From Cerrena zonata (Eukaryota; Basidiomycota; Agaricomycetes; Polyporales; Cerrenaceae): DNA of 64,000 nucleotides. Shown here piece after piece: positions 11,057 to 23,640 of this stretch (within the stretch, counting starts at the first letter, position 1; the number at the start of each line of letters is the position of its first letter). The notes below the pieces were generated by a model that saw nothing but the letters and a program-made list of their open reading frames with translations, did not search any database and was not told the origin of the DNA. The translations under genes were made by a program, and so were the position numbers. The DNA is taken from assembly GCA_038087015.1 (NCBI GenBank), contig JASBNA010000003.1:1116001-1180000 (forward strand). The letters run 5' to 3'.

Positions 11057-12732
11057 ATGACTTCTCCAGGACCTTCTCAGTCTCGTCTGTTTACGCTTGC
11101 AACATACAAATCAACATCTAATGCTCGTCTGAAGTCGCTCTACTCCGACTTTCTTCGCCAGAAGCATTCAAACCCTACGTCATATGCCTCTAACCTTGAG
11201 TGGTGGAGACAAACTATCGAATCCGTTGTCGCGAATGGGTCCCAATCCACAGATTCTGCATCTCCAGATAGACTGGTACTTCACGCAGACCGAACGACAC
11301 TCCTTGATCTATTCAAAGTCGAGGGCGTTGGCAAACCTCTGAGTTTATCTGGAGTAATCGTAAGCTTTCTTGTCTATATCTACATACACCGCCGTCATGA
11401 CCGTTGACATTCCTAATGCATAGCAAAGGCGGACCTCACTGAGAGCAAAGCATACTATCCGATATCTCAGTTCCTGAATAGCACCCAATCGATATACGAC
11501 CCGGGCTGGCTGCCTTATCGCATTGCATCTTTTGTTCTTGGCAAACCGTTATGGTGGGCCTTACAGCAGCTTAATGTCGTACCGGAAGAAACTGCCGGTG
11601 GTCACGAGAGCGATTCTGAGAGATGGAATAAGGTCAAGGGTGATTACGTCTTGCGAAGTCTTGTTGAGAAAGCTGGTGAGAGAATTCTGGAGCTCCAAAA
11701 GCTTTCGCCAGGGCTCTCTCTTGCGGACTCGTTGTACTCTCTTGAGTCTTTCAAAAGGAAGTTCGCCTCTTGTGGAGTAGAGAATGGTGTCCTTTCGGAT
11801 CTTGATCTCAAAGTGGCTTTGAAATATCTGGAGAGGGATAAGAGGGTCATTGCTGTTCAAGGCGATGTACGTATTCCTGTCTGTCGAGAAACGCGTACGA
11901 CCACTGATATTGTTATTGTTCTTTAGGTGATCAAATTTGTAGACATTCGCGATTTTTCCGAACCGGAAATTACTGTCGTCGACACTGGTCTCTTAGCATT
12001 AAAGACAGCCATTCAGAATCTTCAGTCACAACTGGATATTCTGCAGACTCGAATTGAGCAGTTAGTTTCCATTTGATCTCCCTATGGTGAACATATGCTG
12101 AAATCCTTCTAGAGAGACGGAGAAAGTTTCAATTGCTCTTCGGCGTAAACAGAGGGAGGTTGCATTAAGCCACCTTCGCACCCAGAAGCTACTAGAAGAC
12201 ATTGTGAAGAAACGCGCTTCATCTCTTGAGACTCTCCAAGCTACAATGCTCCGTGTTGAAACAGCTGCTGGTGATGTTGAGGTACGTTGTTCGATCTTTT
12301 AATCAACGAGCGATAGTTTACCTCTTGGGATAGATCATGAAATCGTATGAAACATCGACAGAAGCACTCCGAGCCATCCTTGCTCATCCATCTCTACAAC
12401 GAGAAAAGATCGACGAGACCATGGACGCTATGTCTGCGGCCACCGCCGACGCTCGCGAAATTGACTCAGCTATTCAAATGGGTAGTGCCATGACTCAGGC
12501 TGAGGCAGGCATTGATGAATCCGATTTGGCCGACGAGCTTCAGGCTTTGGTACAAGAGGCAGAGGCGGCAGAGGAACGCGAGAAATTGGAGAGGCTGACT
12601 GCTGAGAAACTTCGTGCACCTGGCCATTCACCCAATGCTTCAGAGGAGGCTGAGTCTTGGACGGACCACGAGACCGACGAAGTTTTCAGGGAATCAAGGA
12701 CGGCTCTTAATGCTCGGAGGGTTGCGGTTTAG
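11057..12732 (+). CDS. CHM7: ESCRT-III-like protein CHMP7/Chm7
   Basis: A 480-residue protein in five exons (11057-11359, 11429-11866, 11927-12060, 12113-12281, 12334-12732). The N-terminal half (a YSDFLRQKHSNP block, EWWRQTIES, a DRTTLLDLF block and later SLESFKRKFA) fits the tandem winged-helix, ESCRT-II-like domain that sets CHMP7 apart from other ESCRT-III proteins. The second half is an Snf7 domain: basic helix alpha-1/2 (LKTAIQNLQSQLDILQTRIE, then KVSIALRRKQREVALSHLR), then acidic helices with AMSAATADAREIDSAI. In fungi and animals the protein works in nuclear-envelope surveillance and sealing, recruited by Heh1/LEM2. The first Met with a normal context is 11057. Its divergent neighbour is about 245 bp away. 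Confidence 0.9.
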
Positions 12733-12884
12733 TTTAGAGTAGGGATGTGGATTATATGACCGTGATGACTATGATGATACATGCTATGATACACAACTCT
12801 AACGCTACAAATCAAGTCCGTGATTCAAAGTCCATACAATATTATAAAATTTAGTTAGAGGGTAAGTCTGAACGTCAAAAAGAA

Positions 12885-14757
12885 TCAAAATGCCATTTTA
12901 CTTCTTCTATCAGCAGTACTCTTCCTATCTGATTCATAGAATCCGTAGATACTATACGTCGGACTTCTATAATCCGCAAAATCACCAGGATTTGCGTGTT
13001 CCATCGCCATCTGGGCTAAAGAAGGCATCGGTGGAGGTGAAGGAACCCGAGGGGGTTTGTCATCGGCTCGCTTTTTGATAGCGGGCTTCGGTCGAGGAGG
13101 TAAGCCACCTGTTGGAGGCTGACTACTAGGATTTAGAGACAGGGAGCTCTGGAAGGTTTCAAGCATAAGGTTGCCTAGGCGTGCCGTTGCGTCTACCGTG
13201 GGACTAAGGGCTTGACCTTGACTGCGCATACGACTATGACTGAATGCCCGACTGCGTCTACGGTCACCAGCTAACGTAATCGAGTCGTCTGGATAGAGAG
13301 TGGTTGGAGGAGAAACCGGAAGAGGTGGTGTCTCGAGACCAAGGGCAGATGTCAAGGCTCTGGTGTCCCGTTCACGGCTCTCAGAAGTCTTGCTGGCTGA
13401 AGGTAGAGGTGGTAGAACATATTGCGATGATTCGAATGGGTTTCCACCACGGTCTGACATGGAGAAGCGCGAAGAGGCAAGACCACCAACAGATGCAGAA
13501 GTACGCATGGAGGTAGTTGAAGTGTACGGTCCTTGTACTCTAGCACGTCCACCGGATGAGGAGGCGGGTATACTGGTGGCCGGCGGAGGTCGAGTGGGGA
13601 TGAAGTAATCCGTATCGTTTATGGGCCCGGTGAGCATGTCAAATCCAGCGATGCTCTGTCGTGCGGCTTTCGGAGTTCTAGATTGCCGGCGAGCAGAGGC
13701 TTTGGACGGGTTCCGTTGCAACATTGACGTACCATCAGCAGTCAAAGGTGAATTATCTCCGCCGATAGCGAGACCGATGCCAGAGTAACCATGGGACGGT
13801 TGAGGCGAGACTGGGTAAATGGAGGCGGAAAGAGCGGAGACACGGTTGACAGCACGGGAGACGGCACTGTGAAGCTGCTGCAAGGGAGGGGATGAAGCAG
13901 GAGAAGGGCTTGCGACAGTGCCTTGACCTTTGAAGGGATACGAAGACTTGTCGTCTGGGTGAAGCGATTGCCTCGTACTCATTCTTTTAGCTGTATCAGT
14001 AGTCTTAGGTTGTATGACCGAGGTGTGTGGATATGGCGTCCAGTTATAGAGCACAGGACCAGTACCAGGCTGAGCAGATACGCGTTCTTTGCCTCCAAAC
14101 AACGATTCTTCGTCCACGCTGACCTTTTCATCCATATATTCATCCTGCAAGATCGGTAAAGAGGGAGTAGGAGTAGTCCGCTTCTTTGGACGGGTGTAGA
14201 CCCAGCAAGCAGCGATCAAGCCAAACAGAATGAAAGCGGCCACAATGGACAGAACGATGATGACCACAGTCGACGGATGTTTAGAACTGGGGGAGTGATC
14301 AGGGGCACTCGCAGCATTTAGGATAGGCGACGTAGAAGAGGGGATAGCAGAAGATAACACGCTGGTTGCTGCGACTCCAAGAACAGTAGCGATTGGGGTC
14401 GACCCAGAAGTATGCAGCCTGCACAGGAAGCAACCCAGAACGAGATAATGGCGCTGTAGCATAGAACGTTGTTCTAGTAGAGAGGCCGGGATCAGGGGCA
14501 ACGTTGGGAATAGCATCTGCATCTATTTCTGGTATTGGTTTCCTGTCCTTAGACTTGTCCTTCGTGTCTGGTTTTGATTTTTCATCGCCATCCTTTTTAT
14601 TTGACGCCTTGGATGACTTTTCTTTGTCGTCGTTCGAGTCCTTGTGGGACTCCTCTGCAAAGTTGACCGGACGCGTTTTTTGCTTGGTTTTACGTGTCTT
14701 TGAGCCTTCCTTGCTTTTTGCTTTGGTTTTCTCGGACTCGGTCGAGGTGTGTGCCAT
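12885..14757 (-). CDS. single-pass transmembrane protein with long Ser/Pro-rich tail, unrecognised
   Basis: Two exons (14757-14468 and 14418-12885, a 49-bp intron) give 607 residues. The N-terminal about 80 residues are Lys/Glu/Ser/Asp-rich and strongly charged, with no signal peptide. A Ser/Thr-rich stretch follows, then one clear membrane helix (STVVIIVLSIVAAFILFGLI) closed by the stop-transfer YTRPKKR. The remaining about 420 residues are Ser/Pro/Arg-rich and probably disordered. The arrangement (Ser/Thr-rich region, one helix, long low-complexity tail) is shared by many basidiomycete membrane proteins of unknown role and recalls cell-wall sensors, but no known sensor domain is visible. 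The Met at 14757 has an ideal Kozak context (ACCATGG); an in-frame Met at 14820 would add 21 residues. Confidence 0.8.
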
Positions 14758-15356
14758 GGTAGGATTAAGGAAGGTGTTTGCGAAATGAATGTGGTGTTCG
14801 AGATGATCTGCACTGTTCATAGAGCCTGCTCGAGCTCTGACGACGGCCAGCGCAGTAAAGAGTGTATATGCGTGTAAGTGACTGTCTGTGCCTAGAAAAA
14901 GAAAGGAATGAAGCGGGAGCCTAGGTCCAGTTCCGCTTGGTAGTTGATATTGAACAAGGTTCAAGTTTGGGTCGCGATTAAGCGCCAGATGTAACCGCGT
15001 CTCTAGACGCCCGGGAAATTAGTGCAGTCGTCTGTGGGTCCCGGCCAAGACGATGGACCTTGGTATTGACCTTCTCTCCCACTGACCACTTTGCCCTCAT
15101 TGTCTGATAGTTGCTGTCCTCAGTGCCCTCCCCAACCTCGAGACTGCCCTTATTATCTGGACAATCTATTCTGGAATTCTGGCCTCGATACGTATATATA
15201 GGCGATACCTGTGAATGATATCGCCCCCTCATCTTCATCCCCACCATCCCCCCAATTTCTCTTTGTCTATTGGCACTATCTGGCCCGTTTCCTTCTTTGA
15301 AATTTCCCGATAACATATCTCATCGTTTCCAGTGTCCACGTCCGATATAGTGCTCC
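14758..15356. promoter_or_regulatory. divergent promoter region with TATA-like box before the Crb2-like gene
   Basis: This 600-bp gap separates two divergent genes. TATATATA at 15193-15200 lies 157 bp before the ATG at 15357. CT-rich leaders occur on the plus side. No exon is supported here. Confidence 0.45.
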
Positions 15357-18300
15357 ATGATGCGTATAGGGGAGCAGTCTGCGTGAGTCCGTTTGACTGT
15401 ATCATTTATCAGGACAGCTAAACATACGTTTAGAAACGATGATTCGCAACCTTCGCTCGTGGTGGAGAATGTGCTACGGCGCCATACACCAGTGACCAAG
15501 GGCGCATCCTCTACTCGAGAAGCTTGCAGACCTTCAACACCCTCTACTTTTGGCGCCAACTTGCGATCGGCTGCTCCTCAATATCACTTTCATGGATTAG
15601 CAGCCACACAAACTGATTCACAGCTGGAAGATTCACAGCTTCCGCCTGGTCTGGATAACCCACCTCGAACATCTGTCAGCCCAGAGAAGAACAGGTCTAA
15701 GTCAAATAATGATCCTGTCGATTTTTCACGACAGATTGGAAATGAAACACGAAGGTCGCTTAGCCCAGATAGCACACGTGTGAAGCGTGGTAGGGACGAC
15801 GTGAAGAGAACATCTCGATATGCGCCCCATAGACAAACATCACTTTCTCCCGTTTCTCAGGATTCCTTTGCTGAGCCTCTACCTCCGGTGGATCGAGCGC
15901 GATTATATGCGGGTGATTCACGACCCTTTAACATTCCTGCTAATCGGCTCGATGATTCTCAGGATTCCGCTGGTAGTGATAATGTTATGTCCTCCATCTT
16001 TAGTCCTGCAAATCGTTCACAGTCTATTGAGCCCCCAAATGGCCAACCCAGCGACTCTCAGAGCTATGGCCTTAATGATGACTCCATTTATGGCAATATG
16101 GCCTTTGCTCAGGCTCAGGATATTGATGAAGTCCCTCCAAATTATGTGCCACCTCGTCGCGTCCATTCACCTACTTCTGAACACTCGTCCTCAGCCCCTT
16201 CTTCGTCATATTATCGACTTATCGACGGCCATCGCGATGATGACACGAATAGGCATACCCCCGACGTTCAGTCATTCCAAGAATCTCAACCTACCCAACC
16301 TTCCACCCCAGTCGCTACTCAGCCCACTTCAGATGAACCATCACAGCCTTCTGCCTATCGTGATAATCCGGTGTTCAAGTCTGATGCCCCACCTGTACAG
16401 GCAGCAGCTTCTATTATGACGGGTACTAGTACAACTACCGGTAGGGGTCTACTCGGCCTCGTGGACCCTGCGAAGCGGTGGCGAGTACAGACCTATCTTA
16501 AACAACAGGACACTATCACTGCTGATACCCAGCCTAATACGAGTGCTGTTGCCACGTTTGGTGATACGATCATGGAAGAGACACAGATGGTGGACGAGAG
16601 GCCGGGAACGCCGGTAATGGAGGAGACACAAATTTCGGAAGAATCACAACCTATGGTAGAAACCCAACCTACAGAAGAAACTCAGCCCTCTGAAGAGCCT
16701 TCTATGTACCCCAGGCGGCAGCTACCTCCTGCTCAACCCTCAGCTGTTAGCAGCACACCGATGGAAGTGATACCAGATTCCGAGCCTGACGATGTGGCCC
16801 CGCCCCCTCGTTCCTCTCCACGAACTCCTGTCACCGAGACCAGAACAAAGTTCAGAGCTTTGTCCGTCTCGACGGTATCAGAGGGTGATTGCTCCACCAT
16901 ACCCGGACTTGCCGTACCAGATAATATTCCTTCTAGCTCGGCCTTGAGGCAGGAGGTGGAAGAGTCCAGCGACGACGAAGACACTCCCCTGGTTGTGACT
17001 ACGGGTATTAAGCCAGTGTCTAAAGCGGGTAAACCAAGTAGCTCGAAGGTCACGCAAGTCCCCGCTGTAGCGATGCCTCCTCCTCAAACCACTGGTCGTA
17101 GTGCAGCTGCCACTCGGGTCCGTCGACTACCTAAGAAGTCGACGGAAGAGGTCCACAATCGATCCTGGGATACAACTGTTGTCCCTTCTTCCGAACCCAA
17201 CGAAAGTGTAGCTCAGCCGCCCGTTGTTCCTGCCCCTGTTCCAGTTGCAGAAGTTGTCAAACAAAACAGCAAACCCCCTTCTCGTCCACGCTCGACACGC
17301 AAGATTATCGGTTCCGCATCTACCTTGAGCTCGGTGACACCTACTCGCCGCTTCCCCACTCACTCTACCGTCGAGACGGATATAGAATCCGTGAATAGCG
17401 ATGAAGTGATACCCCCTCCATCAGATACGGCGGATCAAATCACAGAGAATGGGGATGAAGACGCTATGGACATCGAGTCTGATCTTGAGGCCCAGAATAC
17501 GCGCTCTCGTAAACGAAGACGTGTCGCTTCTGCGGCCAAAGTCAAGAAAGAACCCAAATCGGGAACCAAGCGGAAAGCGTCACCTACTCCTTCTCGTGCA
17601 CCCAAACGAATCAAGTCCGAACCTAATACCACGCAGGCCACACGAGTATTTGCGCTCTGGAGGGCTGAAAATGTTTACTATTCTGGGGTCGTTCACGAGA
17701 TCTCCAAGACTTCTTCTAAACGTTTCCTCATTAAATTCGACGATGGAGACCAGGAGTGGACCAGTTTGTCGAAAATGCGACGTTGTCAACTCAATCCGGG
17801 GGATCATGTTCTGTTTGAAAATGGCGAGATGGGTACAGTCGTGGAGTACGGTGGCGACGATCCAGATGACTACACCACTTTTGAACTCAACGACGGTACC
17901 ACCCGGAGGGTGAAGATGAGTGGGGTGAGGGTTGCGGGTCGTTCGCTTCTCTCTCAGTGGGATGATCGCGTCCTGGACATTGACAACATAGTACCCGTCA
18001 TCCGTCCGAAATCTGCGAAACCCTCACCTGCGCCGTCGAGGATGTCCGTAGCCAGTGTAGGATCAATCAAGTCAATCAGGAGCAGAGTACTCGGTCGAAC
18101 AGGATTTGTCGTTACGATATGTCCGGGGAACAACAAAGGGGATCAAGATAAGAACAAGGCCATGCAATCTGTTAAGCTTTCTGGGGGTCAGGTTTTCGAC
18201 GACTGGAGCAATATCTTCAAAATGGAGGGGAAGACATCACAGAACGGCAAGCGTTGGGTCATCAACGACAAGGATGTGATTACTGCAAAGCTTGACGTGG

Positions 18301-18988
18301 ATCGAGTATTCCTTCTCGCTGATCAGTTCAATCATAAACCCAAGTTCCTCATGGCACTTGCACTTGGTATTCCTTGTTTGTCGTTCAAGTGGCTGGACGC
18401 TTGTATACGAGAGGTATGTTTGTATTTGTACGATGCCTTCTGGTGGCTTATGCGTATTCGTGTTCCAGCAACAGGACGTTCCATGGTATCCTTACCTACT
18501 TCCCGCCGGCATGAGCGAAATCCTGGATGCACGTGTTTCACAATTCGTTGACTTGGATTGGGGAAACAGTCCAGCGCATCTAACGGATATCATGTCGTAT
18601 AACGTCCCACCCAAAGTTTTCCGGGATAAATCCCTTCTTTGCCTGTCAGCTGACTACCTCCCCAAAATGACCAAGACCAAAGGGGTGCGTGTTTCTCTTT
18701 TAACGGCAGATTCGGTGGTGACTGATTGACCGAATTGTATATCAGCTGGGAGCGAAAGAATCGAATGCCCTAGTGCCTCGAATCTTGCTATGCATGGGTG
18801 CCTCCCGTGTCGAAGCTGTTGCCGAAGTTCGTAATACTTCTCACTCCCTAGAAAAGTATGACTATGTCATCGTGAAGGAGGAAAAAGACGTAGGTCCTTT
18901 ACGAAGTCAACGCGCGAAGTGTGTCCACTTTGGTTGGGTCAAGGAGTGTTTAGTTGCTGGTCGTATACTAGATTATGATTGGGAATAA
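15357..18988 (+). CDS. CRB2: DNA-damage checkpoint mediator, Crb2/Rad9/53BP1 family (SQ/TQ cluster, Tudor, BRCT)
   Basis: Four exons (15357-15382, 15434-18413, 18469-18684, 18746-18988) give 1154 residues. The N-terminal two thirds is disordered with many SQ/TQ sites, dense around 16255-16700 (EETQ, SEESQ, ETQPTEETQPSEE), the targets of ATM/ATR-type kinases. A Tudor module lies at about residues 744-843 (FALWRAENVYYSGVV, then FDDGDQEWTSL); in relatives it reads methylated H4K20. The C-terminal about 260 residues form two BRCT repeats (TGFVVTI to FKWLDACIRE, and ILLCMGAS to HFGWVKECLVAGRI), which bind phosphorylated H2A. This order is that of fission-yeast Crb2 and animal 53BP1, which bring Chk1/Chk2-type kinases to DNA breaks. 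The frame is unbroken. The short first exon is inferred from an ATGATG with a consensus donor. Confidence 0.9.
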
Positions 18989-19451
18989 GTTTCTCTCGCC
19001 TTTTTTCTTGGTTATTTCTTGAACGTTGATTTTATTTTCCTTTGCTTTTGCTTTCCTATGCTTTCGCATTATCCTACGTTGTTTCTTGAATTCTCTCTGT
19101 ACTCTGACTCTGCACACTATCGACCATGATATTGGTCAACCACATATACTGTACATGTACATACAATTTCTTGGAAATCTAAATCAGACTCGCGTTATCT
19201 AGTGATTTCGTGACATAGACACGTTTGTAGTGCTTCTCACACTTTGGACGATTCTGCGTAAACGCCTGTAAGCGCAACGCGTTTACAGGCGCGCATTTCT
19301 CTACCTCATATTCCCTTCTGCACTTGCGGTGGTCGCGTTTGCTTCAGTGTGTAACTGATTGAGTACGTCTCACCTACCTGAAACTCACTCATTTGGTTGC
19401 ACTCAACTTATGAACCATTTACTACTAGCCGCTTAATTCATTCAAGCAAAC
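18989..19451. other. intergenic; 3' UTR of the Crb2-like gene and promoter of the chromodomain gene
   Basis: The T-rich first half suits a 3' end. The second half contains a nested inverted repeat (19257-19291) that includes an ACGCGT hexamer, listed separately. No coding exon seen. Confidence 0.5.
19257..19291. repeat. hairpin-forming inverted repeat containing an MCB-type ACGCGT
   Basis: CGCCTGTAA at 19263-19271 is repeated inverted as TTACAGGCG at 19283-19291, and GTAAACGC (19257-19264) is inverted as GCGTTTAC (19279-19286), so two alternative stems overlap. ACGCGT is at 19277-19282, about 170 bp before the ATG of the chromodomain gene. It could be an operator-like site or chance; no factor is proved. 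Confidence 0.5.
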
Positions 19452-22048
19452 ATGTCTGACGTTGAAGAAGAATATGAAGTCGGTATGTACTCTAAATTGA
19501 TATACAACGTGTATTGCGCGTTCATTGACACAACGGGGCCTTCAGAGAAAATAGTCCAAGCTAGAGTTGTAAAGAAAGGTGGAAAGAAAGCTTGGGTGCG
19601 TTTCTGTGAACATTGCTACTCGCGTCCATATGCTGACTGACGGTATACAGCAATACCGCGTGAAAGTAAGCCTTCATTATTTTTAACGACCGAAGCTCGG
19701 ACGACCCACTGAGTACCGACTCTTAGTGGAAGGGATATGATAACGACAGCGACAATACGTGAGCTTATCTCCCGCCTTGCCCAAGACGTGGTCTAAACTC
19801 TCACTAGCTGGGAACCCACCGATTCATTCGAGAATGGCTCGCAACATTTCATCGAAACTTTCTGGGCTACTACAAGCGAAAGCAGGGACTATTCAGAAAT
19901 CTCGTTATTCAAGGTAAACGAAGTAATTGCACCTGTAGGACCGCCTGGCAGTACGTATTATAATTATCTCAATCTTTTACTCATTCTCAAATCATGATCC
20001 AGAACGCCGCAATCTGAACAAGAAGCCAGTCTTAACACTGAAGGACCCAGAACCAGAACCCGAACCCAGAAATCGCTCAGTCAAGATTGGACCTCCAGGC
20101 CGTGGTGCCAAACGTCCAAACAACGAAATCGACGAACCTACTATTTCTCCTTCAACAAAACGTAAGAAAGCTGGCCGGAAACCTGTTGGATCGGATGAAC
20201 CTTCCTCTGCTATCAAAATTGGCAAACCATCCTTATCAAGTCGACAACAATCAGTTGCTGGACCTTCGCAGACCAAACGTCGCGGACCACCAGGTATACG
20301 TGCTGAAACTCTGGATTCTCCTCGCGTTGCTTCCTCTTCACGACAGAAACTGCCGCCTGCAGATCTTAGTGAAGATGAACTGATCACTGCGGAGGTGGAA
20401 GATCTTGTTCGTCCCACAGACCGTACCTCGTTATTTGGTTCCGACCCTGCTGAAGACTCAGCATCGGCCAAACCTTCTGTACCTATTGGTCCACCGAAGA
20501 GGAGGACTAGTATGCGTAATCTAAACTCCCCGAAGAAGCCAAGCAAGGAGCTTGAGCCTGAGCCGATACATATTGGCCCACCGAAACGCAAGGCTAGCGA
20601 GAAAGCCAAGGACGCGATACCTGCCCATCGTGCACGGAAGGCTAATCCGCGAGTAAAACTCATGGAAGATCATATTGTACCAGAGAGTTTCAATGGAGGT
20701 CTCTCGACTAAGGCAAGATTCCTTACGGGTGGAGGTAAGTGATATTTAAACCATTTTCGTCTTTTGTATACATATGTGCTCATCGAATGTCCCCTGCAGC
20801 TCCGAACCCCGCAGCAAAGGCTAGAGCGAACGCCGATGTGACTACTGGTAGTACCTCCCTCCTGACCGCAGCCAAAGGCAAGCTCCAAACCGTCTCCGGG
20901 AAAGTTAGAGGTTTGTTTAGAGTTCCTACTCCACCAGAACCCGAACTTGAAGCACCTGTTGAGGACACATCGAATGATGTGCAGATGGTCGACGAAACGA
21001 TTCCACCCTCTGAAGAGGAGGATGCCGAACTCTCTGCTACGAACCTTCCCACAGGTAAAGAACTTCTAGACATGGCCGGCTTCGATACAACAGCTGCTCA
21101 GGAATTATCTGATTTCGAGGGCGACGATGCTGAGGAGGCACCCAAACCCGCAGAAGAACCTCAGACTAACGGCGCAGAGTAGGTTTTTATATTACCTACT
21201 GTGTATTTCTATTCGCTCATCTGTGTAGACCGACTGAAGATAATGTCGTAGCTACCCCAGCCCCACCAGTTGAACTAGAATCACTAAGCCATGGCCCATC
21301 TTCAAACTGGAATCTCAAAAGTTTCGTCCCTAATTCTACCATCTTCGGACCACTGTAAGTGTATCCAAAATATTCGAAGCTCATGTAGGACTCATTTGAT
21401 CATTTTGTAGGGGCTTTAGTCGCAGTGTTGCTGCTGGTCCTGCCGAGTAAGTCAAAACTGTTTGTCATTGCTGTCAGATACTTATTGGTAAATCCAGAGA
21501 AAATACCACATCGACCAAGAATGTGCTCTCTATCAAGCTAGATGCCACTGTAACTGTTCCTGTCATTCTCAAAGACGTTCAACCTCCAAGAGATCCCAAA
21601 ATGAAACCTCTTAATGAGGTTATTTCGAGTATTTCGGGGGGTCCGACAACAGGAAAGTTTTACAAAGGCGACAGTGCACCTGCACTCATCACAACTCTAC
21701 GAGTAGAAGGCTCGTGTGCTCGCATTGCTCTTGAAGATGAAGCTTCCGATACTCAAAAAAGCGATCTTGAACGTTTCCGCTCTCGATTACAAGCCGGTCA
21801 ATTGGTGAGTTATTGATTATTCACATCAGGGTAATGATTCATGACTTACTCCGGGTTAGTTCGTCATTACGATGGGAACCATCATGCTTGCTCTTTGCTC
21901 TTCGGAGAATCAAGATTTATGTACGAGGCTTGGAATGTCGCCAAAACTCATCGGGTTGGGAGGCAACGTTCTCGTCACTGAGGTTGCGATCGCCGATGAA
22001 CTGGCATTCTGCGACGCGGTTCAAGGTGCTGCTGACGAACGTTGGTAA
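19452..22048 (+). CDS. chromodomain protein with long disordered tail
   Basis: Eleven exons give 679 residues. The chromodomain is at residues about 8-60: EYEVEKIVQARVVKKGGKKAW, QYRVKWKGYD, then NTWEPTDSFENG. The aromatic-cage positions are there (Tyr in EYEVE, Trp and Tyr in WKGYD), so it should bind methylated histone H3 tails. Exon 3 (19651-19665) is a 15-nt microexon coding QYRVK, a core strand. The middle is Pro/Arg/Lys/Ser-rich with several IGPPK-type repeats. The C-terminal part (about 21500-22048) looks folded (SIKLDATVTVPVILKDVQPP, a GSCARIAL block, LIGLGGNVLVTEVAIADELA). No chromoshadow domain is evident, so it is not a plain HP1. A heterochromatin or silencing role is inference. 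Confidence 0.87.
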
Positions 22049-22391
22049 TTTCTTATCCTATCACTGATATATTTCTTGAGACCTATGCTAGTTTTTCATG
22101 TTCATTATGTCGTTATTTGCTGTATTCCCGCCTTACTTAACACAATATCTTGGATCTCCGAATAGTTGGTTGTGGTACAGCTAAGTATCTTACAACATCG
22201 GTCTTGACAAATAAATAGGTATCTATTTCGCATATTGATACTCTCCGCCCTTCTCGATGGACTGACAAGGTTTCACTAATATCAGTATGATTACTTATTA
22301 GGTGCAGGCTAGCTTACCCTCTTATACGCAGGTCTAAGAAATGAAAGGTGATATTAGTCGATATCCAGGTAGAATAGGTATGGGAGTATAT
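22049..22391. other. convergent 3' region between the chromodomain and GST genes
   Basis: A/T-rich 343-bp gap between two stop codons pointing at each other. Nothing else seen. Confidence 0.5.
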
Positions 22392-23268
22392 TTACCGGTC
22401 GTGCATTCGCTGGATGTATGCCTTCGTCTTTGGACCGAGGGATTCTGGAGACTTGGCATGCCATGCTTCCAAAGCAAAGCCCATCATGATGTCAGAAGCA
22501 GTGGGTTCCTTCCCACCAGCGAACCATTCTCGGTCGTCCTTGGACAGATGGCTCTCAATCTATACAATGTTGAATTCCAATTGAGATATGGAGATATTCA
22601 TTTAACTTACAAGCTCTGAATGCTTCTTCAAGCGGACGTCTAGCATTTTGGCTCGCACATTTGCAAAGACGCTTCTCAAAAGAGGCCTGAGAAGGAACGG
22701 GGCACGTTCGGGAATAATGCTGAAGATAAGCGAGTTAACGAGCAAAGGCATCAGGGAGCCTTCGCAATAATGAACATCTGTGGCAGATTGACCTGTCAGT
22801 TCCTTGACGTAACTCAGTATGACCCAATACATACAGAATAATTCATCTATCTTGCCAGCCTCAGGAGGGACAGCTTTTCCTCCGCCGTATTTCTGAATAA
22901 TGTATTCTTGTATCACAATAAATCAATGAACATGAAGGATAACAAAGATAATGTATTATCTCACCTACGATTGCACCACTTTCAGCAAGGGTGACTTCAC
23001 CATCGGTGATCACAGGGGCACCTCCAAGTGGGTGGATGGCCGAGAGCTCGGCCGGTGCCACCATTTCGGGAGTACGTTGATACTTCTTGATCTCATACGG
23101 GACCTCAAGCTCTTCCTATATTATGCCATAGCTCATGAGCCTGTTGTATGAGTTCGAGGAGGGAAATTGAGAGCTTACTAAGAGCCACAAAATCCGCTGT
23201 GACCGGGAATCATTTAAATGATGGACAACAAGAGTACTGGCCGTCGGGGTACCTTCAGAAGCTGACAT
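22392..23268 (-). CDS. glutathione S-transferase, cytosolic type
   Basis: Four exons (23268-23179, 23115-22965, 22906-22611, 22559-22392) make 234 residues, the standard GST length. The thioredoxin-like N-domain has a Ser-rich first strand (HHLNDSRSQRILWLLEEL), VPYEIKKYQR, a cis-Pro motif GGAPVITDGE and the glutathione-contact LAESGAIVEYI. The all-helical C-domain follows and ends KTKAYIQRMHDR. It conjugates glutathione to electrophiles; the fungal GTT/FuA-type classes are the closest by eye. Introns fall at usual positions and the frame is intact. The gene is divergent from KAR5 with a 372-bp spacer. Confidence 0.93.
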
Positions 23269-23640
23269 ATTGAGGTACTAGAGGGATTCGCTGACGTAGA
23301 GAATACTTATCTCCTTGTCGGTGTCGCCTGCGGGGATGAAAGGGAATGGGATTGCTCAACTTTCCCGGGTCGAGTATTACTAGTACCGGTAACCAAGGCG
23401 CCGTCGGTCTCCCCATTACCGAGTTGGACCAATAGGTCCAAATAAGAGCAAATAATATATATCTCTAGCTCGGGCATTTCGGACATCTTAGCAGCTTGTT
23501 TTCCGCTTGCACGCTCGACCTTATACGACTCCTTGGCTAAACCTTGCACATTGAGGTCACATCTCAACGCACCTCAAGATATAATATATCGAAGCCGCCA
23601 GACGCCACCTTCTCCCTCTCCTTGTATTGACACGTCGAAA
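23269..23640. other. divergent promoter between GST and KAR5 genes
   Basis: No exon supported. An 86-codon open frame on the minus strand (23307-23567) has no recognisable motif and lies where both promoters must be. Confidence 0.45.
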
